This document shows, piece after piece, positions 8,322-16,676 of a DNA stretch of 64,000 nucleotides. This DNA comes from CAWCGU01 sp963795195 (GTDB lineage Bacteria; Actinomycetota; Thermoleophilia; Solirubrobacterales; 70-9): NCBI GenBank assembly GCA_963795195.1, contig CAWCGU010000006.1, positions 1,240,001 to 1,304,000 on the forward strand, in the 5' to 3' direction. Both the position numbers and the translations under genes were made by a program. Every line of letters starts with the position of its first letter. Within the stretch, counting starts at the first letter, position 1. A model generated the notes under the pieces. The model searched no databases. It was not told where the DNA came from and worked only from the letters and a program-made list of their open reading frames with translations.

Positions 8322-10652
8322 CTACTCCGAACGCGACCAATCGATCGCCGGACCGCCCTGAGAGCTCAGGTTCACCGGCGAGGCGCTGAGAGCCTGCAGG
8401 CGCATGTCCGACCAGGTCATGCCCTCGCGCACCAGGGCCGGCAGGCCGAGCCCGAGCGAGGTGGCGATCTCGACAGCCTGCAGGATCACCCCGTAGGCGA
8501 GGGCGTCCGCGGCGGAGACGTCGAAGCCGGTCGTCAGCACGCTGACCACGGCCAGCTGGAAAACGCCGATGTTCGACGGAGTCGCCGGCACGACCGCGGT
8601 GACGTTGACCGCGAACAGCACCGCCGCGGCGGCGCCAAGGCCGACGTGCTCGAGGCCCATCGCCTTGAAGAGGACGTAGCAGGCGAGCAGCTGCAGCCCC
8701 CAGGCCGCAAGCTGGACGCTGGCCGCAACGGGACCACGCCGCGGGTCGCGGAAGACGTGAAGACCACTTCGCACCTGAACGAGCGCTGAGCGGATCGCGC
8801 CGAGAACCCTTGCAACCCGGCCGGAGCCGGCGCGGCTCATCACGGTCGGGGCGAGCACAACGGCGACAAGCAGCACCAGCGGAACGAGGCTGATCAGGAA
8901 GAGCTTCTCGGTGTTGCGATGGAAGAGGTCGGTCGAGGTGACGATGATTCCGCCGAGGGCGACCAATGCGACGATGTTGAGCACCGTCTGCGAGACGAGC
9001 GTGCCCAGGAGCACCGGGAAGGTCTCGCGCAGTCGCCCGATGTGGCGGGAAAGCACCATCGCACGCACCGGCTCCCCCAGTCTGGCCGGCAGCGTCGCCG
9101 ACATCAGCACGCCGATCATCGTCGCCGAGGTCACATCACGGCGGCGGATCTGGCGGCCGGGCAGTGCGGAACTGGCGATCGCGTGCCAGGACCAGGCGCG
9201 CAGGATCATCGAGGCCACCATGATCGCCACGGCGATCAACACCCAGGACAGGTCGGACCGCACCGCACTCTTGACGACCTCGTCAAATCCGATTCGCGTC
9301 GCCGCCAGCGCAGTCAGCCCAACCCCAGAGAGAGCCACCGCGCCCAGGGCGACCTTGCGGGCGACACGACGACGCGCGCCGGTCCCACTCGGAAGCGGCT
9401 TCTCGATCGAGGGCAAGCGCTCACCCGGCCAGCCGAGCGCGAAGCGGCCGTCGGCGTCGGTGATGCCGAAACGGCGACCGGCGCGCTCCCAGCGGCCGGT
9501 CGGCTGCGGGGCCTCAAGCGTCGCCGTGTAGACCTCCTCGACCTCCTCCGCGACCTGCGGCCAGGCGTAGCGCTCGGCGCTCTGGCGCGCAGCCTCCCCC
9601 ATCGCCCGGCGCCGCTCCGGCTGCAGGTACATGCGCTGCAGCTCTTCGGCCAGCGCCTGCGGATCGGCAGCGGGAACGAGGAAGCCGTTAACGCCGTCCT
9701 CGACGAGCTCGGAGTACCCCGGCACGTCGCTTGCCACGACCGGCGTCCCCGCCGCGAAGGACTCGATCAACACCATTCCGAAGCTCTCCCGCGGCAGCGA
9801 CGGGGCACAGAGCACGTCGGCCTCGCGGAGGTGGCGCCAAAAGGTCTGGTCGTGCGGGATCGGCCCAACTGCGTCAATCTGATCGATCAACCGCGGGTCG
9901 CCGAGCAAGGGGGTGATCTGGTCGACCGTGGCACCGACGATCGTCAGTCGTGCGGGTACCTCGCGGGCGAGCGCTTCGAAGGCCGCGAGCAGCACATGAA
10001 TCCCCTTGCGCGCCTCGGCGCGCCCGACGAAGACGATCCGGAACTCCTCGCTCGCCGTCTTCGGGCCTGTTGGGGCAGCGGCGAGATCGACCCCGTTGGG
10101 AATGATCCGGTAGCGGCCGCCGAAGAAGCGCCGGCAGGTCCACGAACTGGCCTCGCTGACGGCGATGCGCGCGTCCAGCTTGTTGAACGTCCTGTAGGCG
10201 CCGAAGAGGTTGCCGACGTGATTGGGGAACGGCTTGGCCGAGTACTGGTGGAAGGTGCCGACGACCGGCGCTCCCTGCCAGCCGGCCGCGTCCGGGCCGA
10301 CGAACCAGCCAATTGGAGCGTGGACGTGCACGAGGTCGTAGTCACCCTCACGCAGCGCGCTTCGCAGCCGCACCAGGTTCTGAGGGAGCACGGCCATGTT
10401 CGAGACTCCGCCGTTCGCCGGCCAGCCCACCGTGCGTCCGAGCGAGATCAGGTGCTCCGGCGGCTCGATGTCGCTGGGCGTGGCTCGGTGCAGGATCCGC
10501 GAGTTGCGGTCGTTGGGATCCCAAGGCGCCAGAATCGCCGCCTCGTGCCCGCGCACGCGCAGCTCGGAGCCGAGCGCTTCTACGTGGCGGTTGACGCCAC
10601 CCGGATAGGTCCACGAGTAGGGGCTGACGAGAGCAATTCGCATGCTTGACAT
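8322..10652 (-). CDS. GT4 glycosyltransferase fused to a flippase-like membrane domain
   Basis: This 776-residue protein joins two units. Residues 1 to ~385 form a PimA-type GT4 glycosyltransferase: the N-terminal GGVNRHVEAL loop, IIPNGVDL, VFVGRAEARKGIHVLL, and the EX7E motif in ESFGMVLIESFAAGTPVV. A ~40-residue basic linker follows, then residues ~425-740 with about eight hydrophobic helices of the lysylphosphatidylglycerol synthase membrane-region/UPF0104 family (LPARLGEPVRA, VVPATPSNIGVFQLA). A glycolipid could be glycosylated and then moved across the membrane by one polypeptide; this is inference. The frame is uninterrupted. The stop codon of the upstream membrane gene lies 23 bases before its ATG, suggesting an operon. 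Confidence 0.88.
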   Translation of the reverse strand: MSSMRIALVSPYSWTYPGGVNRHVEALGSELRVRGHEAAILAPWDPNDRNSRILHRATPSDIEPPEHLISLGRTVGWPANGGVSNMAVLPQNLVRLRSALREGDYDLVHVHAPIGWFVGPDAAGWQGAPVVGTFHQYSAKPFPNHVGNLFGAYRTFNKLDARIAVSEASSWTCRRFFGGRYRIIPNGVDLAAAPTGPKTASEEFRIVFVGRAEARKGIHVLLAAFEALAREVPARLTIVGATVDQITPLLGDPRLIDQIDAVGPIPHDQTFWRHLREADVLCAPSLPRESFGMVLIESFAAGTPVVASDVPGYSELVEDGVNGFLVPAADPQALAEELQRMYLQPERRRAMGEAARQSAERYAWPQVAEEVEEVYTATLEAPQPTGRWERAGRRFGITDADGRFALGWPGERLPSIEKPLPSGTGARRRVARKVALGAVALSGVGLTALAATRIGFDEVVKSAVRSDLSWVLIAVAIMVASMILRAWSWHAIASSALPGRQIRRRDVTSATMIGVLMSATLPARLGEPVRAMVLSRHIGRLRETFPVLLGTLVSQTVLNIVALVALGGIIVTSTDLFHRNTEKLFLISLVPLVLLVAVVLAPTVMSRAGSGRVARVLGAIRSALVQVRSGLHVFRDPRRGPVAASVQLAAWGLQLLACYVLFKAMGLEHVGLGAAAAVLFAVNVTAVVPATPSNIGVFQLAVVSVLTTGFDVSAADALAYGVILQAVEIATSLGLGLPALVREGMTWSDMRLQALSASPVNLSSQGGPAIDWSRSE

Positions 10653-10675
10653 CGCTCCGTGCCGCAGGGACGGGA

Positions 10676-12611
10676 TCAGCGGGGAGGGGGGCCGGGCGAC
10701 GCCCCGGAATCGTACCCGTTCGTCGCCCAGAAAAATCCTGCGGCCGTGGCCAGGAAGATCGTCCCGATCGTCAGCAGCAGCGCGCCGGAGTCGTTTGCGA
10801 AGGTGCCAACCACGATTCCTGCCAGCGCACCCAGGAACCCGCAGCGCGCCTGCCAGCGAGCACCGAACCAGGAGAGGACCGTCTTCCGCTTCCAGGCGCC
10901 GACCGCGACCAGCACCAGCACGGCGAAGAAAAGCTGCGTGTAGACCGGGTGGGTGAAACTCCGCACGGTCAGCGTCACGCGTCGCTCGATCACGTCAGAC
11001 AGCTCGGTCGAGTCACTGGCGCCGAGCACGGACCCGGTCAGATGGGCGCCGCCGCCGAGCACGAGATCGACGAGCACCAGGCCGATCAGACCGAGTACCG
11101 GCACCGCGACCATGGTGACAAGCAGGCGCCGGCCGTGAAGCCCGAGGGCAAGCGCCGCGGCAGTTGCACCGCCCACGCCGAGCACGATCGCCGCACCGAC
11201 GTCCGCGCCGAAACGGCCCGGCGCGAAGGCCGCGGCCGCAAGCAGGGCGATCGCGCCGAACCAGATCGCCGCGCGACGTGGATCGTCGACTTTCAACGCC
11301 GTCAGGCCGGCGCCCGCACCAATCATGGTGAGAGCGGTCAGAACAGCCTCGAGCTCGTTGCCGATGCCGAAGAAACGCACGCCGCCCCCAGGGTTGGGGC
11401 CCAGCACGGAGAGCGCAGTCAGGGGCGATCCGATGACCACATCGATTGCGTGCGCACTCACCGTGACAGCGGCCGCAAAGGCCAACCCGCCGCTCGGGGA
11501 GCGGCGAAAGCCGGCCGTCGTCGCGAGGGCGAGCAGCGGCGACCCCAGACCGAGCATCAGTGCCTCACCGCTCTCCCCGGGTTGAACGGCGGCGCCGACC
11601 AACAGCATCAACGGCGCGTAGGCACAGCTGAGGGCAAGCAGCGGCAGCGCGATCCGGGCCGCGCGCCGACGCCCGAGCAGGACCGCGATCCCCGTCAGTG
11701 CCAGCCAGATCTCGAGCGGCACGAGCACAACCTGGGTGCGGCCCGGCCGGTTGGTGAGCCGGTCTTCGAGGTCCCGGAGCGCCTCGATGTCGGGCTCCCC
11801 TTCGGCCGTGATCGGCTGGCCGTTCATTTCGCCGGGAATCTCGACGCCGAGCCGCTCCAAAATCGTCGGCAGCAACGTCTGTGGTCAAGACGACGCCATC
11901 CGTGCGTGTCGAGGCGGAAGTCAGGGTGCCGAAGAACCCGTCGCCGGCGATCCCGGCCGTGATCAGTACGGCCCGCCGTGGCGGCGGCTCCTGAATCGCA
12001 ATCAGCAGGTCGTCGCCGGCAAGCGCGTTCACCATCTCGGGCAACCGCTCGGGTTCTGCGCGCACGACGCTGAGCCCGGGCCCGCAGCCTCGCGCCTGGC
12101 ACCGGCTGGCGGGAACCTCCGCGATCCCACCGTTCTCGTCAACTGCAATCAGGCTGGGCAGGCCGATACCGTCGGCGGCCACCGCCGGGTGGCCGGCGCG
12201 CTCGAGCGTCGTGGCCAAAAGGCCGGGGGCGACGCCGGCAGGCGCGTCGTCGGCGCGCCCGGTGGCGCGCTGCCAGGCATCTGTGGCCACCCCGCCGCCA
12301 CCTGGCAGGAGGCCGGTTAGAGGCTCCTCGTAGAGGCTGTCCGAGATGCGATTGCCCTGGCTGATGTCCAGGTAGGTCTGCACGGCGGGCACGGCCCCGA
12401 TTCCGCTGCTGAGCACTCCGGGCGAAAGCCCGGGCACATCGGCGACGTCGCCGAGGCGGAAGTCCGGGCCCATGATCGCGACGATCACACGGGTGTCGGC
12501 GGGCGTGCCGGGGGGCGGCAACGGTTCCCTGGCCTGCGCGGTCGCCGAGGCCCAGCCGCAGGCGACGACGAACGCTAGCATCGCCAAGGCGATGCAGGAC
12601 ACGATACGCAC
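10676..12611 (-). CDS. secreted phosphatase-fold domain plus membrane domain (frameshifted)
   Basis: The N-terminal half starts at an uncertain GTG near 12611 and has a signal peptide (IALAMLAFVVACGWASATAQ). An extracytoplasmic domain ends in VVLTTDVLPTILERLGV, a phrase typical of the last strands of alkaline-phosphatase-superfamily enzymes. The C-terminal half has about nine hydrophobic helices. One extra T near 11880 splits the gene into two open frames (11565-12818 and 10676-11875); the joined sequence is about 640 residues. I see no clear metal-binding Asp/Ser nucleophile at the N-terminus, so catalysis is doubtful. It is probably cotranscribed with the glycosyltransferase-flippase downstream, suggesting a shared cell-envelope task. 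The start overlaps divergent hemQ. Confidence 0.6.
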
Positions 12612-13303
12612 GTACGTGAAGTTCACCTTTTTCAAGCTGTCCCCAGAGTGGCAGCGGCGCGACACCGAGCTGCGGGCGCAGGATAAACGTGAGTTCCTCG
12701 CCGCTTGCGAGGATTTCGCCACCGACCGCTCCCTGCGCGCATATTCGACGGTCGGCACGAGCGGCGACACCGACTTGCTGATCCTCTCGCAGAGCCCGAT
12801 CCTCGACGACCTCCACAACTTCCACGTCGTGCTCGCGCAGACCGGCCTGGCTCAGTGGGCCGCGATTCCCCACTCCTACCTGGCGATGACGAAGCCGTCG
12901 CCGTACTCCGACTCCGAGGTGCGGCCCGAGATCTGTGTCTCCGCAGCGCAAGTACCTCTTCGTCTACCCGTTCGAGAAGAAGCGCGAGTGGTACGCGCTG
13001 CCTGCCGAGGAGCGTAAGCGGATCATGCGCAGCCACATCGAGACCGGCCGCAGGTACCCGCGAGATCACGATCAACACCGCCTACTCCTTCGGCCTCGAC
13101 GACCAGGAGTTCGTCGTCTCCTTCGAAGGCGACGATCCCGGCGACTTCCTCGACCTCGTCCAGGAGCTGCGCTGACACGGAGTCGAGCTCGTACACGCTG
13201 CGCGACACCCCGATCTTCACCTGCGTGGCGATGTCGGTCGGCGCAGGCGCTCGACGCGCTCGACGGCGCCGCGACCGCCCGATCCGAGCCCGCCGTCGCG
13301 TAG
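12592..13303 (+). CDS. hemQ: coproheme decarboxylase HemQ (chlorite dismutase family), frameshifted
   Basis: HemQ decarboxylates coproheme to heme b in the last step of the coproporphyrin-dependent heme pathway of Actinobacteria and Firmicutes. The frame from ATG 12592 reads YVKFTFFKLSPEWQRRD and WAAIPHSYLAMTKPS. After a shift near 12925 it reads RKYLFVYPFEKKREWYALP and MRSHIETGRRYP, the conserved block before the heme pocket. Then come TINTAYSFGLDDQEFVVSFE and LRDTPIFTCVAMSVG. Four or five one-base indels (about 12925, 13060, 13170, 13240) break it, and the domain order and ~235-residue length are otherwise normal. I treat it as an intact gene with sequence errors. It overlaps the 5' end of the divergent membrane gene. 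Confidence 0.85.
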
Positions 13304-13312
13304 CACTTCCGA

Positions 13313-13386
13313 GGGGTCAGACCCCGTTAGCCACCACGATGCGCGTAACGCTGGCGTTCAAGGGGCCAGGCCCCAACGCCGCTAAC
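13313..13386. repeat. composite intergenic hairpin element
   Basis: GGGGTCAGACCCC (13313-13325) is a near-perfect palindrome. It is followed by a strong hairpin at 13353-13380 in which GGCGTT pairs with AACGCC around the core GGGGCC-A-GGCCCC. GTTAGC (13326-13331) and GCTAAC (13381-13386) add an outer inverted repeat. It lies between hemQ and the reductase gene, both on the plus strand. It may act as a terminator, but the core matches other intergenic hairpins here, so I class it as a REP-like repeat. Confidence 0.65.
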
Positions 13387-13410
13387 CGCGTCGCTACCCT
13401 TTCCCGCCCG

Positions 13411-14823
13411 ATGTCGCTCTCGGCACCCCCGAGAACCCGCTTCGCGTCGCCATCGTCGGCTCCGGGCCGGCCGGCTTCTACGCTGCCGAGCACCTGCTCG
13501 GCAACGCCGATCACACGGTCGAGGTCGACATGTTCGACCGGCTGCCGACGCCGTTCGGGCTCGTTCGCGCCGGCGTCGCTCCCGACCATCCCAAGATCAA
13601 GTCGGTGATCCGCGTCTACGAGAAGACCGCGGCCCGCGACGGCTTCACGCTTCTTCGGCAACGTCGAGGTCGGCCGGGACATCTCCGCCGAGGAGCTGGC
13701 CGAGCGCTACCACGCGGTCATCTACGCGCTACGGCGCGCCGCACCGACCGCCAGCTCGGGATCCCCGGTGAGGACCTGCCCGGCTCGCACGCCGCCACCG
13801 AGTTCGTCGCCTGGTACAACGCCCACCCCGACTTCGCCGACCACGAGTTCGACCTCTCCCACCGCGGTCGCCGTTGTGATCGGCAACGGCAACGTCGCCG
13901 CCGACGTCGCCCGCATGCTCGCGCTGACCGAGGACGAGCTCAAGGCCACCGACACCGCCGACCACGCGATCGAAGCGCTGCTCGAGCTCGGGGGTGCGCG
14001 AGATCATCGTGCTCGGCCGCCGCGGGCCCGCCCAGGCGGCCTTCACCAACCCGGAGGTGCGCGAGCTCGGCGAGCTGCTCGACGCCGACATCGTCATCGA
14101 TCCGGCCGAGATGGAGCTGGACGACGCCAGCAAGGCCTACGTCGACTCCGAGGATTGCGACCCGACCAACCGCCGCAACGTCGAGTACTTCACGGCATTT
14201 TCGGCCCGCGACGCCGGAGGGCAAGACCAAGCGCGTCGTGCTGCGCTTCCTGCACATCGCCGATCGAGATCAAGGGCGACGGCAAGGTCGAGTCGATCGT
14301 GATCGGCCGCAACGACCTCGTCGCCGACGACTCAGGCGCGATCAAGGCGCGCGACAGCGGCGACCGCGAGGAGATCGAGTGCGGGCTGGTGCTGCGCTCG
14401 ATCGGCTACAAGGGGGTCCCGCTTCACGGGATCCACTTCGACCACGGCCGCGCCACGATCAACAACGTGGGTGGCCGTGTGCTCGATAGCGAGAGCGGCG
14501 AGCAGGTCCCGGGCCAGTACGCCGTCGGCTGGATCAAGCGCGGCCCCAGCGGCGTGATCGGCACCAACAAGAAGGACGCTCACGAGACGGTGAACCACCT
14601 CTTCGAGGACCTCGACGCGGGCCACATGCCGGAGGCTGCAAGCAGTGCGCAGGAGATCGTCGAGCTGATCGCCGAGCGCCAGCCTCACGCGGTCTCCTTC
14701 GCAGGCTGGGAAGCGATCGACCGGGCCGAGACCGAACGTGGCGAGCCCCACGGGCGCCCGCGGGTCAAGTTCCACCGTATCGATGAGATGGTCGAAGTCT
14801 CACGCGCGCACACCGCGGCATAG
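13411..14823 (+). CDS. NADPH-ferredoxin reductase, FprA/adrenodoxin reductase type, frameshifted
   Basis: The joined frames encode a two-domain flavoenzyme of ~460 residues. It has an FAD-binding N-terminus (LRVAIVGSGPAGFYAAEHLL), then YDRLPTPFGLVR-like FDRLPTPFGLVRAGVAPDHP, and an NADPH-binding motif VVIGNGNVAADVARML. GRRGPAQAAFT, GLVLRSIGYKG and VGWIKRGPSGVIGTNK follow. These are hallmarks of FprA, which passes electrons from NADPH to ferredoxins and so could serve the P450s nearby. About six one-base indels occur (at the C run near 13430, 13650, 13725, 13865, 13990, 14210 and 14260). The ATG at 13411 is put in frame by one change in the CCCCC run. No conserved block is lost. Confidence 0.85.
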
Positions 14824-14881
14824 GGCTGTTTCGCTTGTATACGCTCCCGCCCCCTACTGCCGCCACCATCGAGGAGAGTCA

Positions 14882-15229
14882 ATGAAGCGTGCGTTACTGG
14901 TTCCGAGCCTGTTGGCCGCGACAACCGCCGTCGGCCTACTGGCGGGCTGTGCCGCTCAGCTCGACACCGACTCGGTCGAGGAAGAGACGGCGAAGGTCCT
15001 CAACCTCAGCAACGTTGAGTGCCCGGACAGCGTTGACGCCAAGCAGGGCGCGGACTTCGAGTGCACCGCGACCGGCCCCGACGGCGAGGTCACGATCCTG
15101 ATCGAGCAGCTCGACGACGAGGGCACGTTCCGGCCGATCCTCAGTGCGGACGGCGCAGGCGGCGCGGACGGCTCGACGACGGAAGCGCCGGAGACAGAGC
15201 CAACCGAGACCACGACCGAGAGCCCGTAG
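14882..15229 (+). CDS. lipoprotein with DUF4333-like domain
   Basis: This 115-residue protein has a signal peptide ending in the lipobox LLAGC, so it is anchored outside the membrane by a lipidated Cys around residue 22. The body (EEETAKVLNLSNVECPDSVD, then FECTATGPDGEVTILIEQLD) matches the pattern of DUF4333 domains. These are small two-cysteine domains in actinobacterial lipoproteins; the two Cys could form a disulfide. It ends in a Thr/Glu-rich tail. The ATG follows GAGGAGAG. Function is unknown. It is 4 bases upstream of bolA. Confidence 0.8.
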   Translation: MKRALLVPSLLAATTAVGLLAGCAAQLDTDSVEEETAKVLNLSNVECPDSVDAKQGADFECTATGPDGEVTILIEQLDDEGTFRPILSADGAGGADGSTTEAPETEPTETTTESP

Positions 15230-15233
15230 TCCC

Positions 15234-15461
15234 GTGGCCGACCTGGCCGAGCTCCAGCGGCTGATCGAGGAGGCCCTGCCGGGGGCCGAGGTCGAGGTGA
15301 TCGACGAGGGCGGCGGCGACCATCTGCGGGCCATCGTGCGCGCAGCCCAGTTCGAGGGCCTCTCGCGAATCGACCAGCACCGGCTCGTCAAAGCGGCGGT
15401 CAAGAGCCGCTTCGATGATGGCTCAATCCACGCGCTGTCGGTGCAAACGACCACCTCCTGA
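15234..15461 (+). CDS. bolA: BolA family protein
   Basis: This 75-residue protein with a GTG start reads ADLAELQRLIEEALPGAEVE, then VRAAQFEGLSRIDQHRLVKA and DGSIHALSVQT, the class II-like KH fold of BolA. The invariant C-terminal His lies in IHAL. BolA proteins pair with CGFS monothiol glutaredoxins to bind [2Fe-2S] clusters; the next gene is exactly such a glutaredoxin. The motif set is clear. A role in Fe-S trafficking is family knowledge combined with the neighbourhood. Confidence 0.9.
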   Translation: MADLAELQRLIEEALPGAEVEVIDEGGGDHLRAIVRAAQFEGLSRIDQHRLVKAAVKSRFDDGSIHALSVQTTTS

Positions 15462-15510
15462 TCGGGGTTTGCCAAGTAGGCCCGGCGGGGCCGTTCGCTA
15501 TCGTGGGCAC

Positions 15511-15921
15511 ATGGCCAATCCCGAGCTGAAAGCGCAGGTCGAGCAGCTGGTAGCCGACAACCCCGTGCTGCTGTTCATGAAGGGCACGCCCGAGGCACCG
15601 CGCTGCGGCTTCTCGATGCGCGTCGTGGAGTGCCTGAACTCGCTCGACGTCGAATACGGCGCGGTCGACGTTCTGCCGATCCTGCAGCCGCTGCGCGAGG
15701 TCACGGCCGAGCGATCGGACTGGAACACCTTCCCCCAGCTCTACGTGAACGGCGAGCTCCTCGGCGGTTGCGACATCGTCGAAGAGATGCTGGACTCGGG
15801 CGAACTGGCGACGCTGGTGGGCTCCGACAAAGCCGGTGAGATGCCGGAGCCGCTCGAGTCGAAGCTGATGCCAGGTGGTTCTCAGACGAGCCCGCCGCTG
15901 CAGATCGAAAACCTCAGCTGA
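15511..15921 (+). CDS. monothiol glutaredoxin, CGFS type
   Basis: This 136-residue protein starts MANPELKAQVEQLVADNPVL. It holds FMKGTPEAPRCGFSMR with the single active-site Cys of CGFS glutaredoxins, and the GSH-binding WNTFPQLYVNGELLGGCD. Grx4/Grx5-type proteins carry [2Fe-2S] clusters with glutathione and hand them to acceptors such as the A-type carrier encoded next. The ~35-residue C-terminal extension past the fold is longer than usual and polar. It is 49 bases downstream of bolA, on the same strand. Confidence 0.93.
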   Translation: MANPELKAQVEQLVADNPVLLFMKGTPEAPRCGFSMRVVECLNSLDVEYGAVDVLPILQPLREVTAERSDWNTFPQLYVNGELLGGCDIVEEMLDSGELATLVGSDKAGEMPEPLESKLMPGGSQTSPPLQIENLS

Positions 15922-15930
15922 GGATGCTGC

Positions 15931-15968
15931 AAACCCACGCCTCGGGGTGTCCTCCCCAGGCTTGGTTT
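15931..15968. terminator. bidirectional terminator hairpin between convergent genes
   Basis: AAACCCACGCCTCGGGG and CCCCAGGCTTGGTTT pair with two or three mismatches around a TGTCCT loop. The A-run on one side and T-run on the other suit termination from both directions. It separates the glutaredoxin gene (plus) from the A-type carrier gene (minus). A second palindrome, CCTCAGCTGAGG, covers the glutaredoxin stop. Confidence 0.7.
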
Positions 15969-15984
15969 CTTGCGCCCTCGTGCC

Positions 15985-16353
15985 CTAGACGGTTGCGTGC
16001 TCGGGTGCGTCTTCCTTCACCTGGAAGGAGGATCCGCATCCGCAGGCTGCGACGACGTTCGGGTTGTTGACCTGGAAGCCCGCGCCCTGCAGGCCCTCCA
16101 CGTAGTCAACCTGGGACCCGAAGACGAACTGCATGCTGACCTTGTCGACGACGACGGCCACGCCCTTGTTCTCGAAAACGTGGTCATCTTCCTTGGTCTT
16201 GTCGAGAGCCAGTGAGTACTGAAACCCCGAGCAGCCGCCGCCGCGCACGGAGACGCGCAGGACCTGGTCGGAGTCCTCCTGCCCGCTGAGCAGCTCCTTG
16301 AGCTTGCCGGCTGCGTTGTCAGTGAGCGTTACCGCTGCTTCTGGCGTTTCCAT
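15985..16353 (-). CDS. erpA: A-type iron-sulfur carrier/insertion protein
   Basis: This 122-residue protein starts METPEAAVTLTDNAAGKLKE. It has the three conserved cysteines of the IscA/ErpA/HesB family, in RGGGCSGFQYSLAL and the C-terminal CGCGSSF. These ligate Fe or a [2Fe-2S]/[4Fe-4S] cluster for delivery to apoproteins. The start was set at ATG 16353 because residues upstream belong to the overlapping gene in another frame. It overlaps the 3' end of the glutathione-transferase-like gene by 35 bases and converges on bolA/glutaredoxin. All three serve Fe-S trafficking. The erpA rather than iscA name is inferred from the lack of an isc operon. Confidence 0.88.
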   Translation of the reverse strand: METPEAAVTLTDNAAGKLKELLSGQEDSDQVLRVSVRGGGCSGFQYSLALDKTKEDDHVFENKGVAVVVDKVSMQFVFGSQVDYVEGLQGAGFQVNNPNVVAACGCGSSFQVKEDAPEHATV

Positions 16354-16669
16354 CGTCCTCAATTGTAGACGTACCGGCACTCGCGCCCTCTGCGGCCTCT
16401 CCGGCGTGGGCGTAATCGAGGTACTGGAGGATTCGCTTTGAGTCGTGAACGACCTCCTCACCGTCGATCAGCAGCGGCACTCGGCGTTGACCGGTCAGCT
16501 CGACGATCTCGGGGCGATCGCGCTTTCGCAGCGCCACCCGCTCGGTCCGGTGCTCGATCGCGAGCTTGCGCAGCCGGCGCTCGACTGCCCCGCAGGGACA
16601 GAGGAAGTTGGTGGGCGTACGACAGCGGTAAAGCAAGACGGTCCGGGAGGCTTCGGCTTCCGCATCCAC
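16319..16669 (-). CDS. glutaredoxin/glutathione S-transferase N-terminal domain protein
   Basis: This is a ~116-residue thioredoxin-fold protein read from GTG 16669. VLLYRCRTPTNFLCPCGAVE contains a CPCG redox-type motif. ELTGQRRVPLLIDGEEVVHD has the cis-Pro after Val (RRVP), and DSKRILQYLDYAH is the usual third helix. This is the pattern of small actinobacterial GST-N proteins. The C-terminal ~25 residues are low-complexity and overlap the start of the Fe-S carrier gene. The GTG lies 7 bases after the stop of the epimerase gene upstream, so the two are likely cotranscribed. The substrate is unknown. Confidence 0.75.
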   Translation of the reverse strand: MDAEAEASRTVLLYRCRTPTNFLCPCGAVERRLRKLAIEHRTERVALRKRDRPEIVELTGQRRVPLLIDGEEVVHDSKRILQYLDYAHAGEAAEGASAGTSTIEDDGNARSSGNAH

Positions 16670-16676
16670 GCTGCGA

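Noticed and set aside
8919..10649. A 576-residue plus-strand open frame
   Set aside because: It is antisense to the glycosyltransferase-flippase gene, Arg/Asp-rich without a recognisable domain, and mirrors codon bias of the real gene.
10646..11962. A 438-residue plus-strand open frame
   Set aside because: It is antisense to the membrane protein with conserved hydrophobic helices. Its composition (Gln, His, Arg) is typical of a GC-rich shadow frame.
13326..13386. Integron attC-like site (GTTAGC...GCTAAC)
   Set aside because: The core polarity is opposite to attC sites (RYYYAAC...GTTRRRY), and there is no integrase or cassette structure.
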